Of a DNA stretch of 64,000 bases, positions 1 to 11,515 are shown piece after piece. The notes below the pieces were generated by a model. The model searched no databases, had not been told where the DNA came from, and was given only the letters and a program-made list of their open reading frames with translations. The position numbers and the translations under genes were made by a program. Origin of the DNA: Parelaphostrongylus tenuis (taxonomy: Eukaryota; Nematoda; Chromadorea; Rhabditida; Metastrongylidae); the NCBI GenBank assembly GCA_019055375.1, contig JAHQIW010000119.1:186001-250000 (forward strand), given 5' to 3'. How positions within the stretch are numbered: position 1 is the first letter of the stretch; every line of letters begins with the position of its first letter.

Positions 1-180
1 GTAGGTACTGACATTTATCGACATAGGACGAGTAGTGGCCAAGCATGCGCCAGTGGCACAAAGCTTAGATCACGTCCCCCCCCCGCTCGTTCTCGTTTCT
101 CCCCTGGCTAAAGCAAAATTGCGGGTTCAAGTCCGGCTGACGCAAATGTTTTGCACATCACTCTACATCGAAGGCATTGA
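1..180 (+). mobile_element. tRNA-derived SINE-like fragment (family 2)
   Basis: The stretch ends with a tRNA-type internal promoter B box (GGGTTCAAGTCC near 123) followed by a family tail reading GACGCAAATGTTTTGCACATC. The same box and tail arrangement recurs near 5.9, 6.1, 11.1, 11.4 and 30.5 kb, which is why I call it a dispersed SINE-like family. A run of C residues near 78-87 interrupts the 5' part. The head is poorly preserved. Confidence 0.4.
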
Positions 181-199
181 AAACTTATGACGCCAAAGA

Positions 200-2260
200 A
201 AATGTAATTATACGTATGCACGCTAAATCGGCAATATCAGGCAAAGATAATGTCAGCTGGCACTTTTGAATTGTAGGAAATGTGAAAGTCTACAGAAGAT
301 AACAATAACAGAACTCACTTCACATTGCTCAATAGGCGAAGGAGGGGACCCTAGTGTGACACTTTCTCATCACCGGTCCAAAACAGGATCTACACGCAAA
401 TAAAGAAAAGACCCTGAACATCACACGAAATCGCTTCACACAGGGGGTAATGGCAGCGCAGCAGCTCTCGTAGTGCAGACGGATGCCAGTACGAAGATTT
501 TGAGCACACACTTGCATATGGCCGTCGTTCTATTGTTCTCCATCTAAATGAAATGATCTGTCACCAAAGGACGGTAAACATTTGCGAAAGTCTTCCGGTG
601 CAACCGTACAGGCAGGACTTCGAACACTGGACATGAGTCCTGGGACGATACGAGAACAACATGTGCCACTTATACTGGTTCTCGCGCGGAAGCCACCTTC
701 CAAGTCAAACAAAACCCAAATTATATGCTTAGATGATCATGGTCAGTTTTGAGGAGTGACGAAGCAAGCTGTCTTGGAAACTGCTCGATAATAAGCAAAC
801 ACTTGGTGCCCAGCACTGCAGAAAGCAGCTAGGGAAGTTGGCCTCGAAGGCGCGAGGAAAACGTTCGAAACAGCTCAGTATCGCATTCCTGCAGGAAAAC
901 GCTTGACATATTGCAAGGTCAATTCGCCCCATTATGGGGAATTTGAGCTGGGCTACGGTATAACATCTATCGTATAGCCTTCATAGCTTCATTGAATTAA
1001 CCCCTCCGCACTCTGAGGAGAATCCGCTGAAAGAAAATTTCAAAGTACATCTAACTCAAAAGTAAATCTCCTTCTTCGCTAACCCATCTTCTTCAAACTG
1101 TTCTAGCCCATTGCAAAACATCATTTAGCTTTTTCTTTGACAACAATCGTCTTAATGTCCTATGCATCTATAGAAGGCTTGATAAAATACCGTCACACTC
1201 TTCCAAGAATTCTTTCTAAGATGTAAAACACATGTGTGCTAACTAGTCTTCAGTTATCGAAAGATTAGATCAAGAAACAAAACAGTTCTACCTTTGTTGT
1301 TTGGTGATACTAAGCTGTATGGTTCTACCTTATTGTTTGATACCATGCCATTGTTTGGTATAGCCCGTATATACAATTTGCTTTTTGTGCTCTTGTCCGT
1401 TACAAAACACAGGCTGGCAGCAGATCAGTCAATCACATAGTCCAAAGTTCAGCCTGCCGAACACGGAAGTGCATTTCGCAACTTTAAAGAGAAAAGCGGC
1501 CGCAGCCCGGAATTCCAACGCGTGACAGCACAAAGGTCACTGCTCCATTAAGGACAATCAAACCATTTTTGGACATTGATTGGATCACTGCCCGAGACAA
1601 TCCGCGGACCATCCAGTAAAACCACTGAAACTCCAACACAGCTTTACGATATTGGAGAAGTACCGAACTTTTCAATGTACGCCACTGCTATACATCTCGG
1701 AATGTGTTGTCTCCAACTGAAAGGTAAGCCATTGCCTGACAACAATTCACCTTGTACTTGCTATCTTTACTTTCTTTATGGCAGGTTGTAACTGTATCAA
1801 AGAGCACATGTATGGTAAAGTTTGGGGAGCACAAAAGCAACGCAATTTAGCTGATGGATTGCTGAATGCTGTGATTCGAGCTGATGAGTGTACCATCGAA
1901 TGCGCAATTTGGAAATAATGACATATGGTTTTGTAACGTTCCGACGTCCGCTTCTTAATTCGGAGCACACCATCCATTCGAAACATCACTTTTGAAAATG
2001 TATATATTTAGAAAAGTATGCTTTTTGAGGACATCGCTCTATCACAAAGTGGGAGATGGACTTAAAATCGATTCAAGACGCTCTATTAAATAATTTCAAA
2101 AAATTTCGATTATCCTACCGATGTGCACTATAGTGTACATAAGACAAGTCATTAATTGGTTCGCAAGCGTAAATGTAGCATGTGCTGTTGAGATTTGATT
2201 TTCGTGAAGTGCTTAACTCTAGGAAGTGTTTTTGAATTCCCATCAATAGAAAACTCATGT
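200..2260 (+). other. Duplicated upstream flank of receptor unit A
   Basis: No gene is convincing here; the ORFs are under 85 codons and look like chance. The region from about 210 to 480 aligns by eye with 13480-13760, 33660-33960 and 58100-58420. All four lie upstream of exon 1 of a receptor copy. Shared pieces are a CTGGCA or CTGACA-type word, a GAAA.ATGAAAAT.TGCAA-type stretch and a later TCACTTCAC/ATCACAC stretch. It is read as the duplicated 5' flank of the unit. Confidence 0.45.
2121..2140. promoter_or_regulatory. Near-palindrome upstream of receptor exon 1 (unit A)
   Basis: ATGTGCACTATAGTGTACAT is a 20-base near-perfect palindrome centred on TATA, about 150 bases before the receptor start region. 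Equivalent elements lie at 35796-35815 (unit C) and 60737-60756 (unit D). Position and symmetry suggest a binding site for a dimeric regulator; that function is inference. Confidence 0.4.
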
Positions 2261-2321
2261 TTCTCTCAGATGGCAACTCTCACAATCAGAGAGCATTGCG
2301 GTGTCGACGATCATGGCCGTG

Positions 2322-3770
2322 GTGAGTCTGAAGGTCCCCCTGTTGCAAGTGGCAAAAGTAAGTCTCGTTGAAATTTTTACTGTGTCTTAATCCTTTGCAC
2401 TAGATTTATGCATTGGTTTTCTGTCCTCTAATAAAAAACAGCTCGACTAGATGCGGATTACATAGTATTCTATGAGTGCAATTTTGTGAACACGCATATG
2501 AAATTGTCTGTACTGTCTAGCCAAAACGTGGCTGGCCGCATGGTACGAATTTGAATTGGGCATTGAATTCAGGATTTATCAAATAGCCATCAATCATTGA
2601 AGGAGTGGTAAACTGGTTTAGAGGTCATTGCTCTTTTCCTCTCTCCCACTTACTTTATTTTTTGAAAAGGGTAGAAGTAAAAATTCAAAACCCAGTTAAG
2701 GGCAGACAAGGACGGAGCTCTAGACTCATCTTTGGCCGAATGTATCGAAATCTGTGTAAATGGTCGTGAAAGGATCACAGCTTTGAGGACACTAGCGTAG
2801 CCACATAATGATATAGACTGAATTCTTGGAAGAAATGAAAATAGTAATAGTTCACAAAGAATATGCTTACGGCATAGACTTATGCGCATGTACAATCAGA
2901 CTATACTTCAGATCTGAAAGAGTCTACTCGACTAGTGTTCTATGACGTTCGAGAGGGCGAAGAACAAATTGAATGCTGGAAGTATTGTATCCGCACAGTG
3001 AAGAAAGCTCAGAAACGGATCTGGGTGTGGACATAACGGTTTGTCGGACACCGAGTCCTGAATAGAAGTGGATAGTCGAAGGAGCTCAACAAGTATTTGT
3101 AACACAAACTGAAAGATATTTTCCAGCCAGCACGTTTCCACGCGTTGATCTCCAGACTTCAACAAGCCTTATGGGTTCTACATTGATTAGCTCTGTCTTT
3201 TTAGCTTCGCAGGCACGATCTTTTCTTCAACGCCTTCACATTTGTAAGCTTTTACCAGACCCCTCTGCGAGAAGCGGTTCAAAAACCAAGCGAAGACCAC
3301 AAATTCCCTCCGCAACCTTTTCACCACTAAACTCAACACCTTTACGCAACAGAAACACGCAAACATGCCTCACTTGTGTGGTGAAAAATCTAAAAGATCT
3401 TGCTTTTTAGTATATGAGTTCCCAAAAAATCAATTTAGTTGATCCGAATAAAACTTTTCACTGTGCGCATCCCAGTGCTTTCAGTATTCAGTTCGTCTTC
3501 TCGCGTCCATCGCTTGGCTAAAAATCTGTCTTCATTATGAACGTGGTTAAAAACTTGCTAAGCCTATTTCCTGCAATCTTGAGGAGGCCGGGTGATCCGT
3601 GCGGCGTTCGTTATTGAATGCTAAATAATTTTGCAGGTATAGATTTTCATTTCGTCATCAATTTCCGGACAATGTGAGATGTGGACCATGTTTTCGATGA
3701 CACCGACAATTTTTTATGAGGCTGTTGGATCAAATGACTATAAAGCCAACTCAAAATAAATGAATATCAG
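2322..3770 (+). other. Intron 1 of unit A, no gene
   Basis: The part at 2700-2830 aligns loosely with 14580-14700 in intron 1 of unit B (shared words around TGTACAAATGGTCATGAAAG), so intron sequence was duplicated with the exons. ORFs of 77-81 codons near 2650-3410 have no recognisable domain and look like chance. Confidence 0.4.
3440..3620. repeat. Dispersed repeat R1
   Basis: The segment containing CACTGTGCGCATCCCAGTG, an ATTCAGTTCGTCTTC stretch and CCTGCAATCTTGAGGA recurs at about 21800-21900 and 35440-35690. No coding potential is clear. The family is not identified; the three copies differ in length and are diverged. Confidence 0.45.
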
Positions 3771-5817
3771 GCGGAAGTGTTTGGATTGATCTCAAGCAGC
3801 ACTGCTATACCAACTCTCCCGTACAACCCAGCCTTGCAAAACTCCTTTGGTCTGCTGCGCCCTTCACATTTCTTGGGTATTATAGGTGCTGTACCCATCT
3901 TCGTGTTCTGAATCACACCGATTACACTGTTGCGAGTGCTTAAAATTTCCAGTTTCAGAAAAATAGAGCATATCATTATGCTTGACGAAAAGGAAAGAGA
4001 TACAATTTATCTTAGCATGGATAAAAACTCGAAGAGAATTGCAATGGCAAATCTTATAAACTTCAATGAAAGCGAATATTCACACGAATTGATTGACCAA
4101 CTGTTTGGCGCAGTGGTTATCATGATTTGGTATGTATCCATCTATTGTCACCTCGCCATTGCCTCGAACAGACTCGTCGCCATCACATTTCTTTCACAAG
4201 TTTCCAGCTTACTGACCCTGAGAAAGATCATTTTCATATTTCTGATCTGCCAGATGCTAGGTTTCTCTCAATTTTTGCCCCATCTTTGGAGAGTTATATT
4301 ATTTTGTAATTAATGGGATTCATGACGCATGTAAATCCGAAAGTCCGCAGCAATTAGATTATAAAAGAGATAAGAATATGCTTTTCGAACCCTATTTTCA
4401 CATCTTTCTTGAAACTAAAGGTGAAAAGATGAAGTAATCCTTGATGAGCAGTCGGCAATGAATAAGTTATTGATCCAGTCCTACTGATCACGGACGACTC
4501 TTCAGTGAAAGTATATTTCCGAAACTTATTCCACATTTACAATTTTTTAGATTTAATCGCATGCCTGGTAGCATTTGCTTGCAACACTAGCTTCAAGGGG
4601 TTAAATTCATGCTGTAATCAAAGAAGTCTCTAAAAATTGCACTAAAAACTACTTCTTTTACAACGAAATTATTGATTTTATTGCTACATCGAATAGCTGA
4701 TTTTGAAGCCTTATATCTCGGACAGTGATGTAATTAGAAAGGCTAATTTTAGACGCCTCGAGGCTTGTTACGCCAGTGGATTGTAAACGTTTCGACGTTT
4801 TCGCTTGTTTCGTCAAAAGCTCATGCCCCACTAATTAAGCTCCATAGTAGATAAGGGGAGACGCAAAACGATAAGATCTGGCAAAGTAGCGTGAGAAACC
4901 TCAAAAACGGCTGAGATCAGCAGTTTTAGATGAAACTATAGATTTTGATAGTTTTTGCGTCATCAAATGTACGCGACTCGATTATAAGTATGCTAGGGTA
5001 TGATGTCTGCACAAATTTTTAATAGCTTACCTCTATTACATGTTAGTTTTCTTTTGGCCGGAAGTTGTTTCACGCTCTTCGATACGATAAAACGAAGAAT
5101 GGTTACGCTCCTTTCAAAAGTGCGATATCATTTTCACTATCGCAAGATTCTACAGCACTCGAATAGCTGTGGTCTTGATTTTCTACTCGCCAGCTCCACA
5201 CTAATCTGTTTGAGAGTCAAGCACAAGGTTAGCTGTAGATAAGTGATTACGATCATCCTGTTTCAAGTTTCGTCAAGTGAGTGATACAGAGGCAGGTACT
5301 CATAGAGCCTGGAATATTTCTCTCGCCCCTTTCATCCGGGGCGAATATGGATCTATTGTCATTAAAAATTTTTTGCTCATCCGGTAAAAACACAACCACT
5401 AATGGTCATTATCACATAGTTGACGAGTATCGTAACAGAATTCCGAAGCCGGCTTTTATTTCACCTCGCCTTAATTGATCGATACTTTCTTCAGCTGAAG
5501 CATTAAGTGAAACACATCGACACATCCTCTTTTATAGCTTATCGGCTCAGAGTGACACCAAGTCCTTTCTCATGCTGAGTTACAATATACAAAAAGAAGT
5601 TTCTGTTAAGTAGAGACTCACCTGCAGAGCAAGAATTTGAAATTTCTGCTTGGAAACACTCAGCTAATCATTGACCATTTTTGAGTATCACCACCACTTC
5701 TCGGCAGCTTAGTTTTCGTCGAAGAAAAACTTCCCTTATGATAAATACAAATGAAACGAAATTTCACCAAGACTTTGTTAGGTTTTGATTATGTGTCTCT
5801 AAATAGTTTAAAATATA

Positions 5818-5930
5818 TAGCCATTGATGTAGAGCAAGGTGAAAACTTTTGCGTCAAGCGGAACTAGAACCCGCACCACACTCTTTCCGTGGATGCGTGC
5901 TCTATCCGTTACATTACTGACAGTCATTTT
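5818..5930 (-). mobile_element. tRNA-derived SINE-like copy (family 2)
   Basis: Read on the minus strand it shows an A box-like GTAACGGATAGAGC, a B box-like GGTTCTAGTTCC and the tail GACGCAAAAG. It lies in intron 4 of receptor pseudogene A, beside a second copy in the same orientation. Confidence 0.5.
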
Positions 5931-6007
5931 GTACATGGCTCTTTGGGTATTACATTGCAAATGATATTCATTTCAAAAAAACCGCTTATAGCTGTGGTAT
6001 GATGTTT

Positions 6008-6130
6008 CAAATATATACCCACTGATGTAGAGCATTGCGCAAAACTCGCGTCAGGCGGGATTAGAGGCCGCACCTCACTCTTTCCGGAAAAGCGTGCTCT
6101 ATCCGTTACACTACTGACGCCCATTTTGCA
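6008..6130 (-). mobile_element. tRNA-derived SINE-like copy (family 2)
   Basis: This is a second minus-strand copy in the same intron. It reads GTAACGGATAGAGCACG, then a degraded B box (GGCCTCTAATCCC), then GACGCGAG and TTTTGCGC. Both copies are flanked by related words (CATTGATGTAGAGCA and CACTGATGTAGAGCA), so they may have arisen by local duplication. Confidence 0.5.
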
Positions 6131-7474
6131 CATCGCTCTTTCTATGCTTCAGCGCACCTATCTGCCAGCCGCCAGCCGTCAACGGCCTGGCTTGTCTCTC
6201 AGTGTCTCTAAAGGGCCTACAAAGTTTGAGCTAGTCGTGCCCGAACAGCCAAATTTTGCTTGATAATTTTAAAATATTGTCTTAATCGGATTAACTTTCA
6301 TAATGCCGATGGTGTATACTCCGATGCTGCTCGAAGAAAAAGACACCAGAGGGATTTGCCTTTCTTCAAACAGGTCAACTGCTCAACCAACCATTGCGCC
6401 TCAATAAATTCAAGCTTATGAACGATTTGCTCCGCTTATGTTGCAGGTAGCGTGCCAAAAGCGTATTTATCAACCAGCAAAATTGTGATCACTGCTTACG
6501 TCCGTTATTTGTTGACAAATGGAGTTTATTCTTCACTGAAACATTTGCATCGGAAGTGTGTTACACTCTAGATGGATGAGCTCATAAGTAGATTAGTTGG
6601 CAATATTTTGCAAAAATTTCGACAATGGTCTATTTTCAGCATACTATTTTGGGTGAATTTAACAAAAGGTACTTGCCATAAACATATGAAATAACTCTCA
6701 CATAAAATGATTCGGAGTATCCAGACATAAAACCCGTTAGAAGAATATGAAATTTTTGCGAAATGTTGCCGACGAATTTCCGGCTCTCCGACAAAATGAT
6801 GCGGTTTGTGCAGCTCCAGTCATTCTAACCATTTTCTAAATAGACTGAGAACTTTTCTACCAAAATAGCTACACTGAGAAATATTACCCCACTCAAGTAG
6901 TGATAATGATATCACAGAGCTGTTTGTTCTAATCAGTAAAAAAATTGTTAGGTATTTCCAGTACAGACAGTTCATATAATTCACATGATAACAGTTCACA
7001 GTTCCACAGACAGTTAACATAATAAGTAGAGAGCGTTTTTTTGCTTAATTTTTTCTCGGCGCCGATTTTATAAAGTTATATAAGTTCTAAAGTTATGAAA
7101 GTAGGAAGTTACAAAAAAGGAAGGATTTTGCAGTATCTCTAAAATAGAACTATATTTTTTGCATCGACTCGTTCATTTGATTTCGGCACTGTTTACATGC
7201 TAAATCTTATAGAGAGTTATTTTACAGCTTCATCATTGTTATACTTCACTTTCGCCCCTCTCAAATCGATGTCAGCGTGGCAGGTACAAATCTGTCAACG
7301 GCAAGCATCTATAACAAAAAGTTTTGGGAAGTTTCCAAGAGTTTCGTTTTCATGCGCAACTTAACAACAAAATAAGATTAACTCATGAGATCGACTGTTT
7401 TTAGAACCTCGTGATGAACATTCAAAATAATTCCAAAAAAGAATGTTTCAAGCCTAAACGAGGTTGGTGCGTCA

Positions 7475-7523
7475 GGGCCACACACCGGTGTTTCGGAGGT
7501 TTCGGGCTCCTCGTCAGTGACCC
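7475..7523 (-). ncRNA. Hammerhead ribozyme motif, left arm
   Basis: On the minus strand the order is: stem I strand GGGTCA; core CTGACGA; stem II GGAG with loop CCCGAAAC and CTCC; core GAAA; the self-complementary stem III block CACCGGTG; the site dinucleotide TG; and the closing stem I strand TGGCCC. Both core boxes and all stems are intact. The base before the scissile bond is G where a hammerhead needs A, C or U, so this copy is probably cleavage-impaired. Core requirements are established; activity is untested. Confidence 0.6.
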
Positions 7524-7643
7524 CCACCCCACATTAAGCCGTGCATTGTAGCAAGGATGGTGATGGACCAGTGTCATTGTACACTATGCCATCATCACAT
7601 ACGCCTCCCTCCTTGCTACAATGCAGGGCGTAATGTGAGGCGG

Positions 7644-7693
7644 GGGTCGCTGACGAGGAGGCCGATTACCTCCAAAACACCGGTGTATAGCCC
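7644..7693 (+). ncRNA. Hammerhead ribozyme motif, right arm
   Basis: The plus strand reads stem I GGGTCG, core CTGACGA, stem II GGAGG with loop CCGATTA and CCTCC, then AAAA in place of the conserved GAAA, stem III block CACCGGTG, site dinucleotide TA and stem I strand TAGCCC. The cleavage-site base is proper here, but the invariant G of GAAA is lost. Stem II has changed on both sides relative to the left arm, keeping its pairing. Confidence 0.5.
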
Positions 7694-7733
7694 TGGCGTA
7701 CCAACCTCGTTTAGGTTTATTTCTTTTTTGGAG

Positions 7734-8350
7734 TAAGATTAACCGTTCTTCAAAGTATAGACCACCATTGTCCACGACTTTTTACCATTGATCTGCCAGG
7801 CTTTAAATTTGCTGGGGATACCTTTCTGACTTCCTTGGGATCGAAAAGCTCTTGGCAGCCTTCTTCAGTTTTGTTGAGTGATACAAATCTACGACCACTC
7901 AAGAAATGTTTCACTGGTCGAAAGAAGCCGCAATCAAATAATACTCGTGCCGACCCTGGCGAGATTCTTGTGGACAACGTCTGAATGGTGTGACTATTGA
8001 CAACGGTTCGCTGCAGAACACCAAGCTCTTCAGCCAAAACACGAGTGTTCAATAAGGGATCGTCATTCAAAACGGTTTGTAAGTCACTTTCATCCAAAAT
8101 GGATGGCTAGCCAGAACGGAGCATGCCTTCGAGGTTGGAGTTGCCTTCCTTGATGCGCCTAAACCATCTGCCGACAGCCGATTTTGCCGCCGTACAAACA
8201 CCTTCACCCTCAATAATCTCATCGACGGCTTTGAGAGTCGTGAGAACTTTTCTGCAAGAATGGCGAGTCGAGATACGCAAACCACATTGTTCAATAGGCG
8301 TTTTGGAGCTGAGTTAATGAGCCAAATAAATGTATACGAATCTATCATTG
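7734..8350 (-). mobile_element. Internally deleted mariner-family transposase remnant
   Basis: Minus-strand reading gives mariner landmarks across several frames. The N-terminal half has a helix-turn-helix region and the block VGRWFRRIKEGN (around 8150-8200), then LNDDPLLNTRVLAEELGV. The C-terminal end has KHFLSGRRFVSLNKTEEGCQELF and VDNGGLYFEE, which matches the usual mariner ending. The middle, which should carry the catalytic DDE/D triad, is missing; the reading jumps from the linker to the C-terminus near 7930-7990. A stop and frameshifts add to the damage. It lies in intron 7 of receptor pseudogene A and adjoins the hammerhead palindrome. Confidence 0.7.
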
Positions 8351-8558
8351 AAGCGGCGCAGAGATATCAAAAAATGAGACTTTTAAAATTTCCCAGATTT
8401 TTTTGCTTATGCTAATAGTCGTATTGCTCTTTTCAAGAGCTAGCAAAGCGAATCTCACACCCTCAAAGTGTCCCTTTCATTTACTCAAAGTGAAATTTTT
8501 ACAGATGGCTGCCATCACCTCCAATAAGCAGAGAAATGAGCAAGTATGGGCTTACTAA

Positions 8559-9746
8559 ATGTGATGCAGCGCAGATATGAACGGAGAAGATGGAAAATCT
8601 ATTGATTTGTTGATATGGTTTTCAGTAATGTTTTGGTTGCGCTTGGATGATATGTTGACAGCTTTCTTTAGATGAAAATTTGACGAGGAGAAGATGGTAA
8701 AAAAAATACTGTAAAGGAAAAAAAATTGAACTAAATTTCACAGCAAACTAATGAGAAAATGGGTAGATTAATAGTGAGTGATCAAAAAAAAATCTAAAGC
8801 AGTACTTGAGTAGATGGACTCATACGCGAGCAATCTGTGCATAAACTGAGCAAGGAAGATTTTGGTTACGATAAAATTCTTAATCCTATCACTTGAAAGG
8901 TGACAACATTAGACAACCTACTTCGTTGCTTATGTAATCATTACGAATCATTGCAGCTCAATGTGAGTCAGAAATAACACTAAGATGGAAGGAAGAAATT
9001 TGAAATACTGGTCATGAGAACACGGTGAAGGTGCACTATACGGCAGGTGCATAATTACTAATATGCAGCACACTGAAAGGTGTAAGTATGGATAGGACGG
9101 AACCAGAATATAGGTGAAGATTTAGAATACATTTGATTTGAAGTTTAAAGGACATAAGTGTCAATAACGACCAAGGAATGCAGCCTATACAGAAAAGCGG
9201 GTACTTTTCCGTTGTCGAAAAGTAATTCTTGCCCCATCAGGATAAGGCTCAACACATCCTTTTAGACTATATTGAATGTTTTAGCGAGGTTAAAGAACAG
9301 TCGATAAGGTGCATCGTTTCTCTTAAGAACTGGACGCAGCAACCCTCGCACGAAAACGCTGCCTCATTCACATATTCAGGTAGATTCTCTGTAGGTGATT
9401 GCCGGTACCTCCATAATGGAACGAACAGGCAAACATGAATTATGGAGCGAGTGCTGTGACGGAAGCATTTATGGAAAAAAAAGAGAGCGTGATATTATCA
9501 GATATTTTTATGACATTTTCATTGTATTTAGGTGGCATCCTTTTGATAAAAATTGTGATCCAAAAATTCACGGAAAAAATGAGTGCACTGCTTTGCTTTC
9601 ATTACGGTGTGGTCCTGATCAGAAAGCGATCATGGACTATTTATATAATTAACATCTTCATTGCTGCCTTTATAGTACTATCGGCATTTGAAAGATCAAA
9701 GCCGAACTGACATCGCATAGATAAACAGTAAATTCTGAAATTTGCT
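8559..9746. other. Downstream flank of unit A, no gene seen
   Basis: The first 150-200 bases (TGCAGCGCAGATATGAACGG onward) align with 23228-23430 and 53920-54080, just after exon 8 in units B and C, so the duplicated block extends past the stop. Beyond that I see nothing; overlapping 70-91-codon ORFs at 9229-9710 have no recognisable domain. Confidence 0.4.
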
Positions 9747-10130
9747 TCGAGTGTTCTCTCAAGACCACGCTCAAATTTCAACATTTCACGTAATTGTTAT
9801 TTGAGCTTGCATGTCATGTGGTCTGTTATAAGGGCTGACTTATAGAGCGCGATACACGTGCTTCAACTTTGTGGGTCTCATCTCAGCCTATGCAGGGAGG
9901 TATCCTTTTTTCTTTTGCCAATCCTCTCGGGGTGTTCAGTCCCCTATTCTATGAGTAGGCGACATGAACATCTTACATTGTATGTTAAGCGAAATTATCA
10001 TTGAACACACCGTGTTGTACACTCGATTACTCTTGGCTGGTATCGTTAATAAATCATACCTATTTTTTTCGAGTGTTTTTTCAAAACCACATTCAAATTT
10101 CAACATACCTCGTAACTCAAATAATAGTTA
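9747..10130 (-). repeat. Hammerhead-bearing repeat, copy 1 (partly tandem)
   Basis: The unit opens with TCGAGTGTTCTCTCAAGACC at about 9748, and the same opening recurs at about 10067, so a second unit begins after about 319 bases and is truncated. The unit ends with ACCGTGTTGTACACTCGATT, which is shared with copies at 32.3 and 60.0-60.3 kb. A degenerate hammerhead lies at 9847-9892. Confidence 0.6.
9847..9892 (-). ncRNA. Degenerate hammerhead ribozyme relic
   Basis: Minus-strand reading gives CTGAGATGAGACC, then a loop and GTTGAAGCACGTGTATCGCGC. The GTA cleavage site and CACGTG stem III survive. The first core box has an insertion and GAAA has become GAAG, so it should be inactive. Confidence 0.4.
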
Positions 10131-10578
10131 CGCACCGGTAGCCTTGATGCATCCTTGTTTAACCAGTTTTCGGTAGGCATTCTTCAATCTTGGCAACATA
10201 GACTTCAAATTTTTCAAGAAATGTCGCTATATTTTCTGTAATTTATGCTCATATGGCAAACTAAGCCTACAAAGATTAGAGCTCTATTATGGGATATAAA
10301 ATAATCCAAAACACTAGTGATGTCTTTTGAAAACATCTTAGACTTTCGAAATTTTTCCAAACACGGGCACTAGAATTGAATGCGTGAACTCTCATGGTGG
10401 GCGTTTTCTCAACTTCGTCACTGGGATGGTGACTGCGGTCTAAAGACCAGCAAAGTTGTGTTTTGGTGTTTTCGAACAATTTTAAAGTCTATTACAATAT
10501 TAGACTTTACGTCCTAATAATTTTGCTGCAAGATTACATTAAGCGTTAAGCTAATCACCATCATTTCAAATTAGATCA

Positions 10579-10836
10579 ATGACCAATCATGTAGACAAAT
10601 GGATGTGGGAATGGCCAATTTTATTGACAAGAATTTACACAACCCAATGTTCGAGGCCAATATCGGTTAATCTCTCAAAGGCTAACTTGGGTTGTGCGCA
10701 TGCTGCAAGCATTGCTTACGTAAAAGAGTCAATCGATACAGCAACTCTCTACATTGGTCAGTTGAACGACCTCACATTACACGCCATTTTTGAGATTTTC
10801 ATAGAACATGCAGCCGAAGTACAAATGTGTGGTTGA
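10579..10836 (+). mobile_element. Penelope-like reverse transcriptase fragment
   Basis: The plus-strand frame contains AYVKESIDTATLY, corresponding to the AYVMESFNVTVLYTNV block (reverse transcriptase motif A region) of the larger Penelope-like element at 38.8 kb. The rest is diverged and no second catalytic motif remains. It is a short, dead fragment. Confidence 0.5.
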
Positions 10837-11079
10837 TCTATCTGGAACCACGTGGGCCTTAAAAGAATGTCTGATCAATGGAGTTTCCATATTTTCTTCA
10901 TTAGTCAAGCTTGTAGCATGATCAGTGAAAACTTTACCAACAGTTAAGTATACCAGCTTGATCACCGAAGAAAATATGATTTATTGGTTTTGCCAAGGTT
11001 GAAGGAAAATCAATTTACAATATTTTGTAGTGGGGAATTAGTTAGAACAAATTTTTTGTTATCTGCGCTACACTGAAAC

Positions 11080-11165
11080 ATCTAAACAAACAATGACGCT
11101 GAGTGGTGTGCAAAACTTTGACGTCAAGCGGAACTCGAACTCGAATCTCGCCCTTTTTTGTAAGT
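11080..11165 (-). mobile_element. SINE-like fragment (family 2)
   Basis: Minus-strand B box-like GAGTTCGAGTTCCGC is followed by the tail TTGACGTCAAAGTTTTGCAC. It pairs with an oppositely oriented copy about 200 bases downstream. Confidence 0.4.
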
Positions 11166-11334
11166 ACTCTAACTTGCAATATTTTCCATATATCCATAAA
11201 TCATACATATATCCAATATTTGCCAACGTGACTGGATTCAATGTTGACATCGCCTAACAGGCCAAACCGTTGACAGTTCGTTGCTGACAGAACGATGCGT
11301 TGTAGCCTAAAAAAGCGTCGCTAGATTCAAAAAT

Positions 11335-11455
11335 CAGGCAAACTCGCACGTCACCCTTTCCGGGGACGCGTGCTTTAACTAATTGTGAGTTCAGGTCCCG
11401 CGACGTTAAAAATTTCCACACCACTCAACATCATTGAGTATATTCATAACATTAT
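11335..11455 (+). mobile_element. SINE-like copy (family 2)
   Basis: It contains GGGGACGCGTGCTTTAACTA, then the B box-like GAGTTCAGGTCCC, then GCGACGTTAAAAATTTCCAC and CACCACTCAACATC. This is the same layout as the copies at 0.1, 5.9 and 30.5 kb. Confidence 0.45.
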
Positions 11456-11515
11456 ATTATAGCTAAAGGAAGTTGAATGAAAAGCATTCTGTTTCTTTAT
11501 AGCAACCTCTGAAAA

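Larger units (their letters stand above)
7433..7733. repeat. Palindromic element with a hammerhead motif in each arm
   Basis: A 300-base fold-back. The left end carries CCTAAACGAGGTTGGT and the right end its reverse complement (ACCAACCTCGTTTAGG). Complementarity continues inward through the GTCAGGGCC/CCTGGCG, CACCGGTG and CTCGTCAG/CTGACGAG blocks to a centre near 7580, where CCTTGCTACAATGCA on the right matches TGCATTGTAGCAAGG on the left. Outside the arms both ends also carry CCAAAAAAGAA in inverted orientation. It abuts the 3' end of a mariner coding remnant, so it could be a non-autonomous passenger or part of that element's termini. Each arm carries one hammerhead motif, annotated separately. 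Confidence 0.7.
2270..8558 (+). pseudogene. srx-type chemoreceptor pseudogene, unit A (8 exons)
   Basis: A degenerate seven-transmembrane receptor of the nematode srx type, a family expected at chemosensory membranes. The exons are found by alignment with units B and D: E1 ~2270-2321, E2 3771-3931, E3 4073-4290, E4 5058-5227, E5 ~6302-6373, E6 6447-6575, E7 7228-7300, E8 8505-8558. Lesions are visible in most of them. E1 is shifted by one base. E2 has TGA in place of the Trp of the WITPIT motif, and its GT donor has become GC. E3 keeps the NRL.AI motif after TM3 but lost the GT donor through a two-base deletion. The E4 acceptor AG reads GG and the exon is internally shifted. E6 is shifted and its donor reads AT. 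E7 (TM7, FIIV.LHFR) is open. Intron 4 holds two SINEs, and intron 7 holds a mariner remnant and a hammerhead palindrome. It is non-functional. Confidence 0.8.
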
